Counted from the stretch's first letter, positions 44,941 to 57,913 are shown. The stretch is DNA of 64,000 nucleotides from Bimuria novae-zelandiae CBS 107.79 (GCA_010015655.1 ML976682.1:635689-699688), one strand, 5' to 3'. Made by a program: numbers and translations. Notes: generated from the sequence alone by a model not told the origin.

Positions 44941-45878
44941 GGCAACAACAACTCAACAATGCAGAGAGCGCTGGAATACAGTCGGACAGAAAAGATCTTC
45001 CAGGAAAATTGATCGACCCCAGGAATGCTCGAGAGAGACAGAATAACATGTAGGTAGGTACAACAGCTTCCTAAAAGTTTCATTTGCCTTCCTGGTAGCT
45101 TGGTAGGTAAAGGAGTCGGCCAAACTGCGGGGGGTGCCCTGAGTTGGGCGGCGAGACAAGCGGCACAAGGGTACACGACAACATCGTCAAGTCTCGATGT
45201 TCCAGTTTTGCGTAGCAAGCTCATTGGCAGGTTACGGGACGAGAGTGCCGCAATGCAGCTAAGGTTTGGCCTCCCAATGGTGCTCGCCGAGACGAGGCTT
45301 CTGCAAGGAACATGCCAAACGAACCGCGCATCAACGTCCATGCGGCTCTCGGGCTATTTTTGAGTTTTGACATCAAACGGGATATTCCTTATGTCTTGCA
45401 CCCACAGATGTGCGGGATCTTCTGCGCGGCAGAGTTACCATTCATGGTTTTGGGCGGCGCGCCGGTTCCCCGCAATCTGGAATCATTGGCGAGATGGAAA
45501 GTGATGCGGAATCGTACGATAGATTGCCACGAGCTGCGTCCATTGATGTAAATCTGGGGTAGCAAGACAATTCCTCGAGTCAGGTCACCATGGTGAAATT
45601 CGATGAGATCAAGATTCAGCCGCAGCAGAGTCGCGTGGCCGCCGTAGCGCTCTTCCCACCGACCTCAGCGTTCCGACTAAAACGATCGGCGTCGGCGTGG
45701 AGCGCAGATCGTGGGCATTGTCGTGGAGGCGGCCACGCACCTGCGTTGCACCATCGGAGCGCCACCGGAGCGCCATCGGAGCGCCATAGCGCGGGACCCT
45801 GACTTGCCGCATCTTGCTGAAGCACCAGCCGCAACGTTCGCACGGCGCTTGCTGCTCCGAGCTTCAACAATTGTACTA
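44941..45878. other. upstream region of the membrane-protein gene and GC-rich spacer
   Basis: A 79-codon plus-strand frame at 45312-45551 lacks any recognisable domain and is not called. A 12-bp tandem repeat lies at 45751-45790. Confidence 0.35.
45751..45790 (+). repeat. 12-bp tandem repeat, about 3.3 copies
   Basis: Unit CCATCGGAGCGC, with a T-to-C variant in the second copy. Confidence 0.8.
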
Positions 45879-47221
45879 CAGCGTCAGGCATAAGTAGTGT
45901 ACATGATCCGCGCACTGCAGGGGTCCTGCCAAGATGATCACGCGATGACTCAGAGACTGTCTATTGACAAAAATACATCTAATTACCTATAGTTTTGTTC
46001 TGAAACGCGTGTACCTTTGTCCTCGCTGCCATCCTCGCTGCCATCCCCTCTCCACCTCTCCACCCACACAATGTCAACACCATCGACTCCACCTCGCTAT
46101 CGATACCTCTCGCGCGACGAGCGCCTACAGGCGCAGACCTACACCTTGCAGGTCATACACAGACCTTTATTGCCAACCTGTTAGGTTTCTCTCGCAGACA
46201 AGTTGCCTACGCGATCGCTAGTGACCGTGTCACACCGAAGAAACGCTCTGGTCGCCTTCGCAAGCTCACTGATGCCCAAGTTGATGAGCTTGAGGCCTAT
46301 ATCAAATCCTCGCGTACAGCTAGGCAGATGAGCTATCAAGCTCTTGCAGAGGGCCCTTTTGTAGAGTGGAAAGTTACACAATACGCTATACGGACTGCAC
46401 TACGCAGTCGAGGGTATACCCGTCGAGTTGCCCCTGCGAAGCCTCCTCTTACTGAGAGAAATCGACAGATTAGAGTCGCGTGGGCATCAGCGCACCTTAG
46501 CTGGAGCACTGAGCAATGGTGGAGCATCCTCTGGAGTGATGAAACCTTGGTCACTGGCGGCAGGCACACCAAAGTCTGGGTTACTAGGAGACCTGGAGAG
46601 GAGCTTGATGATACCTGTATAGTTGAAAAGGTACGCAGGAAGGCTGGGTGGATGTTCTGGGGCTCTTTTTCAGGTATCAGGAAAGGTCCTTGTCTGTTCT
46701 GGGAGAAGGAATGGAAGCCTATTAATAAGGAGAGCTACTGTGAGCAGCGTATTGTCCCTATTATTGACTGGTTACGCATGAATCCTACTTTAAAATTCAT
46801 GCAAGACGGGGCGCCAGGGCACCCAGCTGTGTATACTCGCAACGAGCTTCTTGAGAGAGGCATCTCTCCTATATACCCGCCCTACTCACCAGATCTCAAC
46901 CCAATTGAGGCTATTTGGAACAAGATGAAGGACTATATACAGCTGAATTACCCGGATCAAGAAGGTGGGAGACAGCCTACGTATGACGCCTTACGACAAA
47001 TGGTACGGGAAGCGCGGGACTCAATTACAGTGCAGGATTTGAGGGAGCTCATCGACAGTATGCCAGCTAGGTGTCAGGCAGTAGTAGACGCCCAAGGCGG
47101 TCACACAATGTACTATAAACTCCATACAAAACAAGACAATACCGGGCTTACGTTACCTGGCTCCTGCCAAGCTGCACCCCTGCAGTGCGCGGACCATGTA
47201 CACTACTTATGCCTGATGCCA
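45879..47221 (+). mobile_element. Tc1-like DNA transposon, 1,343 bp
   Basis: Inverted ends share TCAGGCATAAGTAGTGTACA and CCGCGCACTGCAGGGG with few mismatches (about 46 bp). TA duplications are at 45877-45878 and 47222-47223. Very little RIP. One transposase gene on the plus strand with a frameshift near its start. Confidence 0.88.
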
Positions 47222-47224
47222 TAG
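46071..47224 (+). pseudogene. Tc1-like transposase with one early frameshift
   Basis: ATG at 46071 starts RYRYLSRDERLQAQT, after which the homologous frame continues one base out of register from about 46137 (LAGHTQTFIANLLGFSRRQV); a single missing base explains it. From there the frame is open to 47224. HTH and winged domains (TARQMSYQALAEG, RSRGYTRRVAPAKPPLT) precede the catalytic core: WSDETLVTGG, MQDGAPGHPAV and YSPDLNPIEAIWNKMKDYI, with 33 residues between the second Asp and Glu. The frame does not stop after the usual C-terminal GGHT motif but runs through the terminal repeat, and its TAG is formed by the duplicated TA plus the next host base. Without the frameshift it could be active. 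Confidence 0.85.
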
Positions 47225-48355
47225 TATTTGTAGACTGCCTGCGCATGAACGCTTGTGGTTCCCGTGCACGTCGAGCCCATGTGAAAGGCCCCCGGTCATT
47301 TCTAGCTCGATTGTCTTGCACCAGCCCATTGTCTTGCGGAAGTCCTAGTGGCTGCGGTTTCGGGTTCACGAACTGATTACCTATGGTATGCGCGGGCGTT
47401 GCAGGGCATTCGATGCTGCGTCAGTAAGCAGTCACAGACACACGTACACCTAGCTCACGTACAGAGCCCAATTTGTAAAGAAAGCGAAGGAGCCTTGAGC
47501 GCCTATCAAAAGTTACGCCAAAAGCTCGCACGACTACTTAGACAACAGACAACGATCCAGTGCTGTTTCGGGGGGTTTGGCCCTGGGGTTGGAACTGTCG
47601 CCGTCAGCCTCTGCCGCCTGGATGCCGAGTTGTCATGGTGAACGCATGGCAACTTGCGCGCTCCCGAGGTCTGTAGGTCCCAACATTTGACCTGAGACGT
47701 AAGCCGTCCGCGCCACCTTCCACTGCTACGTCAGCAAAGCTTTCATTGGTCTCCAGTATCAAATCGCGAATCAAAACAGCTCACACTTTTATTGAAACAC
47801 TTCACGTGCTCAAGATTGACACCTCGGCTGTCCACGATGCACACTATATCCCATAGGGATGTTGGATTACCGTAATTTTCGAGCCATCTCGGTATTACCG
47901 TAATGTCGTAATTACGGAAATTACTAGTATTTTAGTACAATCTTGGCACGGTGAATTGAGCCAATTAGTGCCTTTCTCAGTCTAATTATTACATATAGAA
48001 CTAGATGCAATTGAATCTATGTATGCTAGGTATCTTCTAGATATTTAGGACGCTCGTCATGTACTTATTCGGCCAGGTAATCGAGCAATTAGCCATCATC
48101 TTCATGCTCGTTGGCGTCAACTTGTTCGGGTACTTCTAACAGGTCGAAAAACTAGGCATCTTTAGCTATAATTAAGTTGCGAATGCGCAGGTTATAATAA
48201 CAAAACACTAGCTTTTAACCTAGGTATTAATAAGATAATTACGTACTTTATTATAGAGAAATCTATGCTTGCTCTAGTTACGTTTAGCTACTCTTGTCGA
48301 AGTTATTTTCCTGGCAGCAATTACCCGCCTTGGCATTACGAGCCATCGATTTCTG
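47225..48355. other. intergenic region, unique-looking then AT-rich
   Basis: A 97-codon plus-strand frame at 47348-47641 has no recognisable domain and is not called. Around 47870-47930 several GGTAATTACC-like inverted motifs occur. AT-rich from about 47930. Confidence 0.35.
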
Positions 48356-48357
48356 TA

Positions 48358-50054
48358 CGAGGAGCTCGTTTTTTCATGAATAGCGCTAGTGCGCATGTGC
48401 CCCACAACCTCGGCTGGCCATCTCAGCGCTCAACACCACAACTTCGACGCACCATCTCTCCTGTAAATCGCGCCCTATTTTCGATAAACGATGCCACCGA
48501 CTCGCAGAAAGCCGCGGAAAACGTCTGTGCCAAAACCCCGGGTCCTGCGGACCCCGCGTCGCGAATTGCCGCCCGAAACGAAGGCATACGCCGTCGGAGC
48601 GATGCAGGCCGGAGAGTCGCAGTATAGCCTCGCGAAAAAGCTTCCCGTGACCCAGGGCGCCCTTAGCAAGCTGCTGTCGCGTACGAAGGAGCGTGCAAAT
48701 ATCGCAAAACTTCTGTTATGGGACCCGCATCTCTACCAGATAGAACTTGGCCGCGGGCCTGATTTTCTGGAGCTTTCAGAGCAGCAGAGGAACGCGGTTA
48801 TCGCCGTGGCGACCCGGGACAAAGATGCCCGTGAAAAGCAGGCCTGGCAGGCTATTTCTGACGGAGATTTCGATCATCTACGCCTCCCGAGGCCCCTCAG
48901 CATCACGGCGTTCGAAAACATCATGTATAAAGCTGGATACGCCCGGAGAGCGCCAGGCTTCAAACCAGCGCTCACGGACGATTAGAGAAGGCGTCGCTTT
49001 CAGTGGGCGCTTGCGCACAACCCAGATAAACATGAGTACGGCGATGGGCTAGGCTTCAATTTTCGGCGCGTTATATATACTGACGAAACACCAGCACGCG
49101 TCGGTGAGCAGCGTGGCATGCTCCGGGCATTGGCAAAGAATGACGAGATCTATGATCCTGACGTAAAACGGCCAAAAATACGCAATAATTGCTCCCTCCA
49201 GTTCTATGGTAGCTTTACGTACGATTCGAAGGGCCCCTATCACATCTATGGCACTGAATCGGCCGAGGCGAAAAGGATAGCAAAACAACGCCTCGATAAG
49301 GAGAATCAGCGCAACAAGGAGCAGAGGCAACGCCTAGTCCCCCAGGCCCGCGCTGCTCTCCAGGAGCTTGGCGATGCCGACGCGAACAGCAGAGCCTGGG
49401 CATGGGCAAAACGCCATGAATTAAAGCGCGGAGATCGCTCCCGTGGAGGTGTAGATGGTTACCGCCCTCGTGAGGAGGTCCTAAAGCCCTTGCTGGTGCC
49501 GTGGATCAATTCTCTATATGACGAAGGCAGGGCGCCCCTCTTGCTTGAGGATGGCGCCCCTGCTCATCAGGCAAGGATCTCGCTCGAATATCTTGAAGTT
49601 TCACATATACAGAAGCTCCCCTGGCCAGGGCACTCGCCAGACGTCAACGCTGAGGAGCACGCTTGGCCATGGATCCGGCGTCACATTACGCAGGACTTCA
49701 TGCCCTCAACTTGCGAGGAGCAGTGCCGTTTTCAATGGTCGAATGAGTGGGAGAATCTCCCTCAGCATCTGATGAACAAGTGGATTGACGGAATTCCTGA
49801 GGTTATACGTCAAATAATCAAGTATGGCGGCGATAACTGTTTTTACGATGGAGGGGACTGAAAAACGCCTCCTCAACACCAAATCTTAGCTTCAAAAACG
49901 CCCAAAAGGGCAATTAAGCATGTATCTATCACCTGCATATCAAAAATCCCTGAAAAAATCGCTTTTACATGAGGATTTGTATGAGGGAGCGAGTTTTGAC
50001 GGGGGCCAAGAATGCTAGCGTTAACGCTATTCCTCATGAAAAACGAGCTCCTCG
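48358..50054 (+). mobile_element. Tc1/mariner-superfamily transposon, 1,697 bp
   Basis: Inverted ends begin CGAGGAGCTCGTTTTT, followed by TCATGA and GAATAGCG boxes. TA duplications are at 48356-48357 and 50055-50056. The right end lies about 155 bp upstream of the HET-domain pseudogene start. Confidence 0.88.
48491..49861 (+). pseudogene. DD34E transposase with a single premature stop
   Basis: ATG at 48491 to TGA at 49861, one frame of 457 codons with a single TAG at 48983-48985 (GAT TAG AGA, from CAG). N-terminal HTH region (QYSLAKKLPVTQGALSKLLS) and Tc5-like middle are followed by YTDETPARVGEQ, LLEDGAPAHQA and PGHSPDVNAEEHAWPWIRR; 34 residues separate the second Asp and the Glu. A basic Lys/Arg/Gln insert (EAKRIAKQRLDKENQRNKEQ) lies between the first and second Asp. 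One point change would restore the frame. Confidence 0.87.
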
Positions 50055-51848
50055 TAGCACCTTATCACCCTTTGTCCTTTAACGCCTGCGTTCATATCGT
50101 CGACCTTCGACGCTTGCCTCAATTTGTCGACCTTCGAGTGCCTTGCGCGCATATGCTGAACGAACCGATCGAGCCACACGAGTCGTGCGTGCCACGAAGT
50201 CGCGCCTGATGCGCAGCCATGGCTTTCCTACGCCTCTTGGAGCGCAAACCGGACGGGCCATCGTCTTCCGCGAAACGACTAGTAGCGATGTTCCTGCTTA
50301 CGCAATACTCTCTCATACCTGGGGGAAAGAGGAGGTCCTCTTCCAGAATATGGAAGCGAACGCGGACATGAGCAAGACCGTTGGCAAGGCTAGATAGAGG
50401 AAGATAAAATTTTGCGCGAGGTAGGCCGCGGCTAATAAACTATAATATTTCTAAATAAACACTTACTATATTAATAAGAAAAGTATAGTTAAGCTTAGTA
50501 TAGTAATTAACTTTATATTTTACTAGTATTAGAACGCCACGCGCTACTATATCTACCTTTTTAATATTTTAAAAGTTAAAGAAGTAAATAGAAAAATAGT
50601 ATTAAAAATATATTTAAAATACGTTCACAGTTTACTTATAAGTAGACGCTTTAAAAGCTTATAATACTAAGGCGAGTAGACTTCTTTAGCTTAAAAGGTA
50701 AGTAACTTAAAAGTAAATTATTACTAAAAACTAAATTATATAAAATTACTAGTATTATAAAAAATGCTCTTTAAGACATCGCGTTATTAAGTTTTAGTAT
50801 TTAAAAGCGGAGGTCTTAGGCAAAGCGCCATAGTACTATAGTTAAAGAGGATAAAGCCTACTACTTACTCGGGATTTTTGATATTTCCATAGCGCTGGTC
50901 TACAGGGAGAGAATGGAGTAGGCATTCCAATAACTAAAGGAAGAGATTTATAAGTTAAATAAAGGTAAGCCTCTGCCTAGATATGCTTATAGCAGTAATA
51001 AACTAACTAGCGTAAGTATTAACTGTAAATAATATACTATCAGACTTAGACTTACTTTATTTCTTAAAGCTATATAATTATAGTCTAAGAGAAAAAGGTA
51101 TTAAAGATATATAAGCTTTTTTATAGTTATAGTTATAATAGCTAATTATTAGTAGTCCTGCAAAGGCTTGGAGGAATTAGAAAGACTTAGTTAGTAATTA
51201 AATAAATTAGAAGGAATAAAGAGAAATATATAGTAATATTTTAATTAAATATAAATAATAAAGACTTTTTATGACTTAGCTATCGCGACATAGATTAATA
51301 AATCCTAATACATTATACTTTAACTAGAGTACTTTGTAACGTAAAATTAGATAGAAAGCTTAATAAGGTAGTTAGTATAGTTAAGACTCAGCTTCATCTT
51401 GAAAATAATACGCGTTAGTTAATAATCTATAATAATTATAATAATGTTTAAACTACTTACTATATAGACTACTTAATAGTGCACATGCGTTAGTATCTAC
51501 TAAAAGTAACTAGGACTTAGTAATTATTATAACGTAATTAGCTAGTATTACGCAAGGGCGACGTATTTGTGTTTAAAAGTTAATAGGTCTGAAGGATAGG
51601 CTTAAGATCTTATTAAACACGTCTAGAAGAAAAGGTATTAATAATATTAAGTTTACTTAGGAACTAAATAAGTTACTAAGCTAATAAAATAGATCCTAAT
51701 ACAAATGAGCTTATTATAAAGCTAGACAATCTACTACTTACTCTCTCTATAGCTAGGGCTTACCTAGAACACGTAACAACTAGCTTCGCGGAATATCTTA
51801 GCTATACAAGGCGTTCTAGTTAAAAGTTTAATAAATAAGCCTAATACT

Positions 51849-52095
51849 TGTGACGATCGTAGGACTGGCTGTGATCTGGGCATCGTCACAAGGGCGATGG
51901 ATAGCAGCTGCCACACTGAGATGGTAGCTGCTACACTGAGAAGGCAGTCGCAGCATTGAGATGGCAGTTACTAGATAGCGGCAGACTATATGCCGCCTAC
52001 TCGGCCCTCTCGATCCCTTTCTCTTCTTTAGCTTCGAGTCTTTGTATATAGCGCCAATCTATTAGCCGCAAGGCTATATCTTGCTGGCTATTACA
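51849..52095 (+). repeat. 5' LTR of the NLR-inserted gypsy (247 bp)
   Basis: Carries three units of a 20-bp tandem subrepeat (GCTGCCACACTGAGATGGTA and variants) where the 3' LTR has two. Otherwise nearly identical, with a few transitions. Confidence 0.88.
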
Positions 52096-55000
52096 CTACT
52101 TAAAGTTCCTCTTTTGCTATAGAGCGATTAATAAATAGTCTTACTCCTTTTACTAACAAGTAATTAATAAATACGTATTTTAATTTTTAATTACCCTTAT
52201 AAGAGCACACGCTTATAAGAGCACAAGTATAAATCTTTTTATAAGCTATTAGTTAGCACGATTAAACCTGCTACTAATAAAGGAAGATAACAAAGTAAAG
52301 ACGCTATTTACTCTTATATTAGTTAAAGTTATTTAAAAGAACGCATATAAAGCATTACCTAAAGCTATTAAAATAATTAATTAGCTAAAAATAGATAAAC
52401 TTTAGGCCTTAGTTTAGTTATTATAGGCTAAGTTAGCTATAGTGCAAGCTAGTTAGATAGCTATATAGAATAATTAAGATAATAAAATAACGCGGTAATA
52501 GTAAGAGTTTACGCTAGTAGATAGCGCTTTTAGCTTAGGCACTTTTAAGCTATTAGGCGTATTTATAGCAAAGACCTTTAAGCCTATTAGTATTAACTTT
52601 ACGTAATATAGCTACCTATATAATAATAAAGCTAAAGAACGTAGAGCTAACCCTTCTAAGTTTTTAGATAATTAAGGTAATCTTTAATTTAAGTACTAGA
52701 TTACTAAAATAAAAAATAGGTATAAAGAAGATATAAATATCTAGCGCACTAAAAAAAGCTAGATAATATATTTAGTTAGTTATTTAAAAGGTTTAGTATA
52801 TAGAATAATCTCTACTTAATAGGTATTTAAAACTAATCTATTTAAGAGCTTAGCTAAGATAATCTAATATCTTAACGCTGCCTTTAAAGATATACACTAT
52901 ATTAGTAAAGTCTAAGCTACCTTAATAAAGTTAGAGTATAACTTAGGACCTAATTCTAATATTACTACCTTTATTAGCACATTTAACTAGCTTATAAAAT
53001 AGGCTAGGTAGGCACGTGGAAAGCTAAAGGCTATTTTATAAAAGTACCTATTATCTAATATAGATATAAGTTTAATAGGTCTCACGCACGACCCCGACGT
53101 TAGCTATAAAGTGTTTTATTATAAGGTAATAAATATAGTCTATACTAAATAACGCGCCTATAAGAAATAAGTAGCTAAAAGCGATACCAGTCTTCTACTA
53201 AATAAGACTAAGGGTAGTTACCCTATTAAGATATCTAAACGAACTAACTAAAAGGTTAGAGGTAAATTTAGTAGAATAGACTATATGCGTACTAATAAAT
53301 TAATAACGTAACTATCTTTAATAGAGCGTAAGGCTTATTTACTTACGGGTACCTGCTTCTAGTACGGAGGACAAGGCCACATTATAGTCAAATATTTTTT
53401 TTAAAAAAAAGGCGACCTATAACACTATAGTAGTAGCAAAAGGACTCGAAACTAATTCTACTTCTAATTTAAAAAATAAGTAAGGCTATTAGAAAACTTT
53501 TTAATACGTAAACTAGAATCCTTAAGGCGTAGTAATAAAAAATATTAATATAAAATTTTTTGCTATTTAGCTAAAATTAAAGTAAATAGCACTTGCTTTT
53601 TTATTATAGTACTATTAGATATAGAAGTAATAGTAATGTTAATTATTAATAAGTAAGTTACTACTTAAGCGTAGAAATAACTAGGCGCTTATATTATAAA
53701 AATAAGTAAACTTTTAGTCCTTAAGGACTATTAAGGAGTTAGGAAGGGCTAAGTAGAAATAAAAATAGTAGTATTTTTTAAAATTAATAAATATCTCTTC
53801 CTAGATTTAGAATTCTAGATTATCGAGTTCACACACGAGGTCTTTATAGGGATAAGATAGTTACGAAGCTAACGCCTTTATCTAGACTATAAGAGAATAA
53901 ATATAGTCTAGCTAGATAATAAATTAGCTTTAGCTAGGTTTATCTAGGTAATTAAACTACCGTCCCTTACCCTTAATTATAGCTAAATTAACCTTAATCG
54001 CTAAGCTAATACCTATTAACAGGATAAGCTAGTAAATCGCTCTTATTAGTAGTACCGTATTTTAAGCTAATAGTAGAAAGATTATATTGTTAAGGAGATG
54101 CTAGCTAAGCAATAGATACTAGCAATAATAAAACTTAAGGCTAATAATAAAGAGCCTTTTATTGTCGCTTCTAATATTAATAATAGTTGTCCTGAATAGC
54201 ACGAATAGCTAATTAGCAAATTAAATTAAGAAATAAAGAAATAGAGAATAAAGAACCTTGCATAGCACCTTTAAGACTCTATTAATAAGATACTAAAATT
54301 AGTCTTAGTAATAGTCTCTAAGCCATCTAATTAGATAGCCCTAACTAATAGAGGGGAGCGACAGGCTCTAGTCTATAAAATCTATTAGGAGGAGAAGGGT
54401 TTTGCACGATAAAAATAAACTACTTACCTTATACCTATAGAAGCTATCCTACTAGAGCTAGATAGCTAAGAAAATAATACTAAGGAAATATACCTTGCTA
54501 ATATATAATAAGCCTAAAAGACCTATAACGGTAAAGTAATCTTATTCTCTAAAGAAGAAGACTCTAAACATATTAATACTATAAAACGAAACATCTTAAA
54601 GCTAATTATACATTTAGAGTGCTTTTTCTTTAAGAAGGAAGCTAATACTCTGCTAGTCTATTATCCTAGTAAGGACGTAGTACTTAAGCTTAAGAAGCTT
54701 CTACTAGCTATAGGCCCGCTAACCTATCGCACGCTGATATAATATCTTCTATTAAAGAAGAAAACTATTAATAAGCTTCTTAAAATTAACTTTATTAAAC
54801 TATGCTATTAACCGCACGTAGCTCCTATCTTATTTATCCTAAAACTATACTTAAAAGAGTAATAATTCTATATTAACTATTACTAGAGAAATACCTATCT
54901 TAAGAGTTATATTTTCACCGCACTATAGATAGCGGGTACAATTTTTAACTACAATAAATACATAACTATTTACTAAGATTAATATAATTTAAGCCTTCTA

Positions 55001-57382
55001 CTACCTATGACTAGAAGTAGGCTCCTAGTATCTAATAGCTTTTTATATTGGATTTAGTACCTTTTAGTAAAAAGTCTTTCCTTTTAGACTAAAAGTAGGC
55101 CCTACATAGTTTTAGGCCTTTATTAATTACTAACTTAATAAATTATTAGATTTTTGCGCGAGCGCATACGCTAATAATATACTAATTTACTTAAAAACTA
55201 AGGAAGAACACTAGCTATAGGTAGATAAGGTAATTTACTACCTTAACTAAGTAAATCTTTAAGGAGATATTAAGAAGTTATAATTTAGCGTAGCTAAAAT
55301 AGATTACTTAGGTATAGTAATAAAAGCTAGCGTTAGTATTTATATTAACCTTTAAAAAGTAGAAGCTATTAAGAATTAGAAATTTATGAACCTTAAGAAT
55401 AAATTTATAATTTTGTCCTTTACTAGCCTATGGAACTACATTTATATATTCTATTATTATACTAATAATAAAGGTAAGCTATTAAATTAACTACTAAAAT
55501 AAGACGCGAAATAGGAGATAGGAGAGGAGTAGTAATAGGCTTTTAAGGTAATAAAAGAAGTAGCCTACTCTACACCTATCCTAGCCTTTTTTAAGCTAGA
55601 TTAACTAACTAAAGTGGAAACTAATGCCTTTCGTAATGCTACAGGCGGATTTATCTAGCAGTAATAGGAAAATACCGTGTAAAAGCCTATAGGCTATTTC
55701 TCTAAGACTTTATCTCCCGCTAAGAAAGTATACCTTATCTAGGACTAAGAGTTGCTAGCTATAGTCTAAATATTAAAGCACTACTATCCTAAGCTAGGTA
55801 AATTATAGTTCTTTATTATTACTAACTATTAGGCGCTAATCTACTTTGTGAATAAAAAAATATTATTAATATAATAGATTTACTAGGCTAAGTTTCTTTC
55901 TATCTTTAACCTAATCTTTACTTATTAACTAGGCTAAGAAAATATAGCGGCTAATATCTTATTGCGAAAAATAGCTAAGTTACTAATAATAAAAGCCTAG
56001 GAAGCGGAGGAGCGTACTATAGCTTTAATCCCTCTTAAAAAGTTAGATTTTACTATTATAGCTATAGAGGCTAAAGAGGGAACCTTAACAAAGCCTTAAA
56101 AAGCTAATTTAGTTAACCTAATTTAAGAAGAAAGCTTTTATTACTTATAAAAGTCCTAAAATAATAGCTAACTATTTATTTTAGATATTATAACTAATAG
56201 CTATATACACCTGCGTACGGCACTTATCTATAAAGCTTATAAACTAAAGATTTTTATACACCTAGGGTAGAATAAGGTGATCTACATGCTCTGCAAAGAC
56301 TATATATAGCTAGAAATAAAGCGCGATATCTGAAGATATATTAAAAACTATTATAACTACTAAAGGAATAAGGTGGCCTAAGATAAGACACTAGGCCTAC
56401 TTTATCTCTTACTAATACCCTCTATGGTCTAGCAATACGTTGTGGTAGACAGGAAAGACATACTAAAGGATTAATCTAGCTATAACTATATATAGGCCTT
56501 TATCTGCAAGTTTAGCCGCCTGCTTATTATACTACTAGGTCGCAAGAATAACACGAAAGAGATTCTTGCTATGTGGTACTATTATTACCTATACTAACTT
56601 ATAGGGATGCCTGACTCATGGCTAACTAATAATATAGGACCCTTTATTTTAGGATTTATAATAAAAATTAATAAATTAATATAAATAAAACACCGTTATA
56701 GTTATTTATACTATTAATAAATATAAGGAACGGTAGAAGTTGCAAACTAAAAGCTAAATTAATGACTATATTTTTATATTAATTAATACTAAAATAACTA
56801 AAGTATATACCTACTAGCACTAAACTTTACGCATAATTTTTTATAGCACTTTATAATTAGTATAATCCTGTTAACGCTTATTCTAGATAAGGAGGTTTAG
56901 AACCCCTTATTACTACTAATAGATCTATAAAACGTAGTAAATAATACTAATTAAGTCTAAAGGGCACGAGCCCTGCTAAAACATATATAAAAAATTTATA
57001 AAACTACTTAAAAAGTAGCTGAAGTAATATAGACTTAGCAAGTAATTTAAGTAAATAAAAAAAAGTAGCTAGTAAACTTTTTAATTAAAAATAGCGTATA
57101 TCTGCGTAAAAAGGCCTTTCCTATAAATGTCCTAATAATAAAATTTAAGTTATAGTTAGTCCTTTTAAAATATTAAAAGAAAGAGACTATAGCTATATCC
57201 TTAACCTTTTGCCTACTTATAAAATAATAACCCTCTTTTTTACTAATTACTTACGTAAGGTGGCAGACAACCTATTTTTAAGCTAGTATTAAAATAAACT
57301 ATAAGTAAAAGAGATAAATAGAGAACCTAAATATAAAGTAGAACGGGCTAAAGCCTTACGTTTACATAATTAACAGAAGGCA

Positions 57383-57628
57383 TTGCAATACCAAGTGGCC
57401 TGGCGCGGATGGGACCTAGACGATGCTTGGTACCCCGCGCGAGACTTACGCAACGCCCCTGGGGCGCTGGAGGACTTTTACCGCCGCCAGCCAGAGGCTC
57501 CGGGACCACCAGTCCGGCTACAAGAATGGATGAGGGCTGCTGTGGACGAAGTCTTCACCCCAGATTACGACGACAATAATAAGGCAGTTTTAGAGGGACG
57601 AAAGCATGCTAGAAGGAACAGGCTATAA
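57383..57628 (+). CDS. chromodomain end of gypsy Pol, un-mutated island
   Basis: An 81-codon open stretch, the only intact coding part of the element. YQVAWRGW, DDAWYPARDLRNAP and LEDFYRRQPEAPGPP are typical of the C-terminal chromodomain that directs integration to heterochromatin. It is not an independent gene: it is the 3' tail of the integrase frame, preserved because RIP changes stop at about 57360. Confidence 0.8.
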   Translation: MQYQVAWRGWDLDDAWYPARDLRNAPGALEDFYRRQPEAPGPPVRLQEWMRAAVDEVFTPDYDDNNKAVLEGRKHARRNRL

Positions 57629-57686
57629 TATAAATAGCTAAGATGCTACTGCTCGGCATCGCATGCTTGGTTTTGGGAGGGGGTAA

Positions 57687-57913
57687 TGTGACGATCGTGG
57701 GACTAGCTGTGATCTAGGCATCGTCACAAGGGCGATGGATAGCAGCTGCTACACTGAGAAGGCAGTCGAAGCATTGAGATGGCAGTTACTAGATAGCGGC
57801 AGACTATATGCCGCCTACTCGGCCCTCTCGATCCCTTTCTCTTCTTTAGCTTTGAGTCTTTGTACATAGCGCCAATCCATCAGCCGCAAGGCTATATCTT
57901 GCTGGCCGTTACA
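57687..57913 (+). repeat. 3' LTR of the NLR-inserted gypsy (227 bp)
   Basis: TGTGACGATCG to CGTTACA, followed by ATACT. One 20-bp subrepeat unit fewer than the 5' LTR. Confidence 0.9.

Larger units (their letters stand above)
51849..57913 (+). mobile_element. Ty3/gypsy chromovirus (third family), 6,065 bp, LTRs and target duplication preserved
   Basis: LTRs 51849-52095 and 57687-57913 read TGTGACGATCG to TTACA; target duplication ATACT is at 51844-51848 and 57914-57918; purine tract TTTGGGAGGGGGTAA precedes the 3' LTR. The interior 52096 to about 57360 is AT-rich with stops. Across them one can read RT (about 54800-55330, NILIYLKTKEEH and IDYLGIVIKA), RNase H (about 55600-55960) and integrase (about 56190-56900). 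From 57383 the frame is clean and encodes a chromodomain (YQVAWRGWDLDDAWYPAR). Confidence 0.9.

Noticed and set aside
45312..45551. 79-codon plus-strand frame
   Set aside because: No domain or conserved motif; in the upstream region of the membrane-protein gene.
47348..47641. 97-codon plus-strand frame
   Set aside because: No recognisable domain and odd composition; start is not better than chance.
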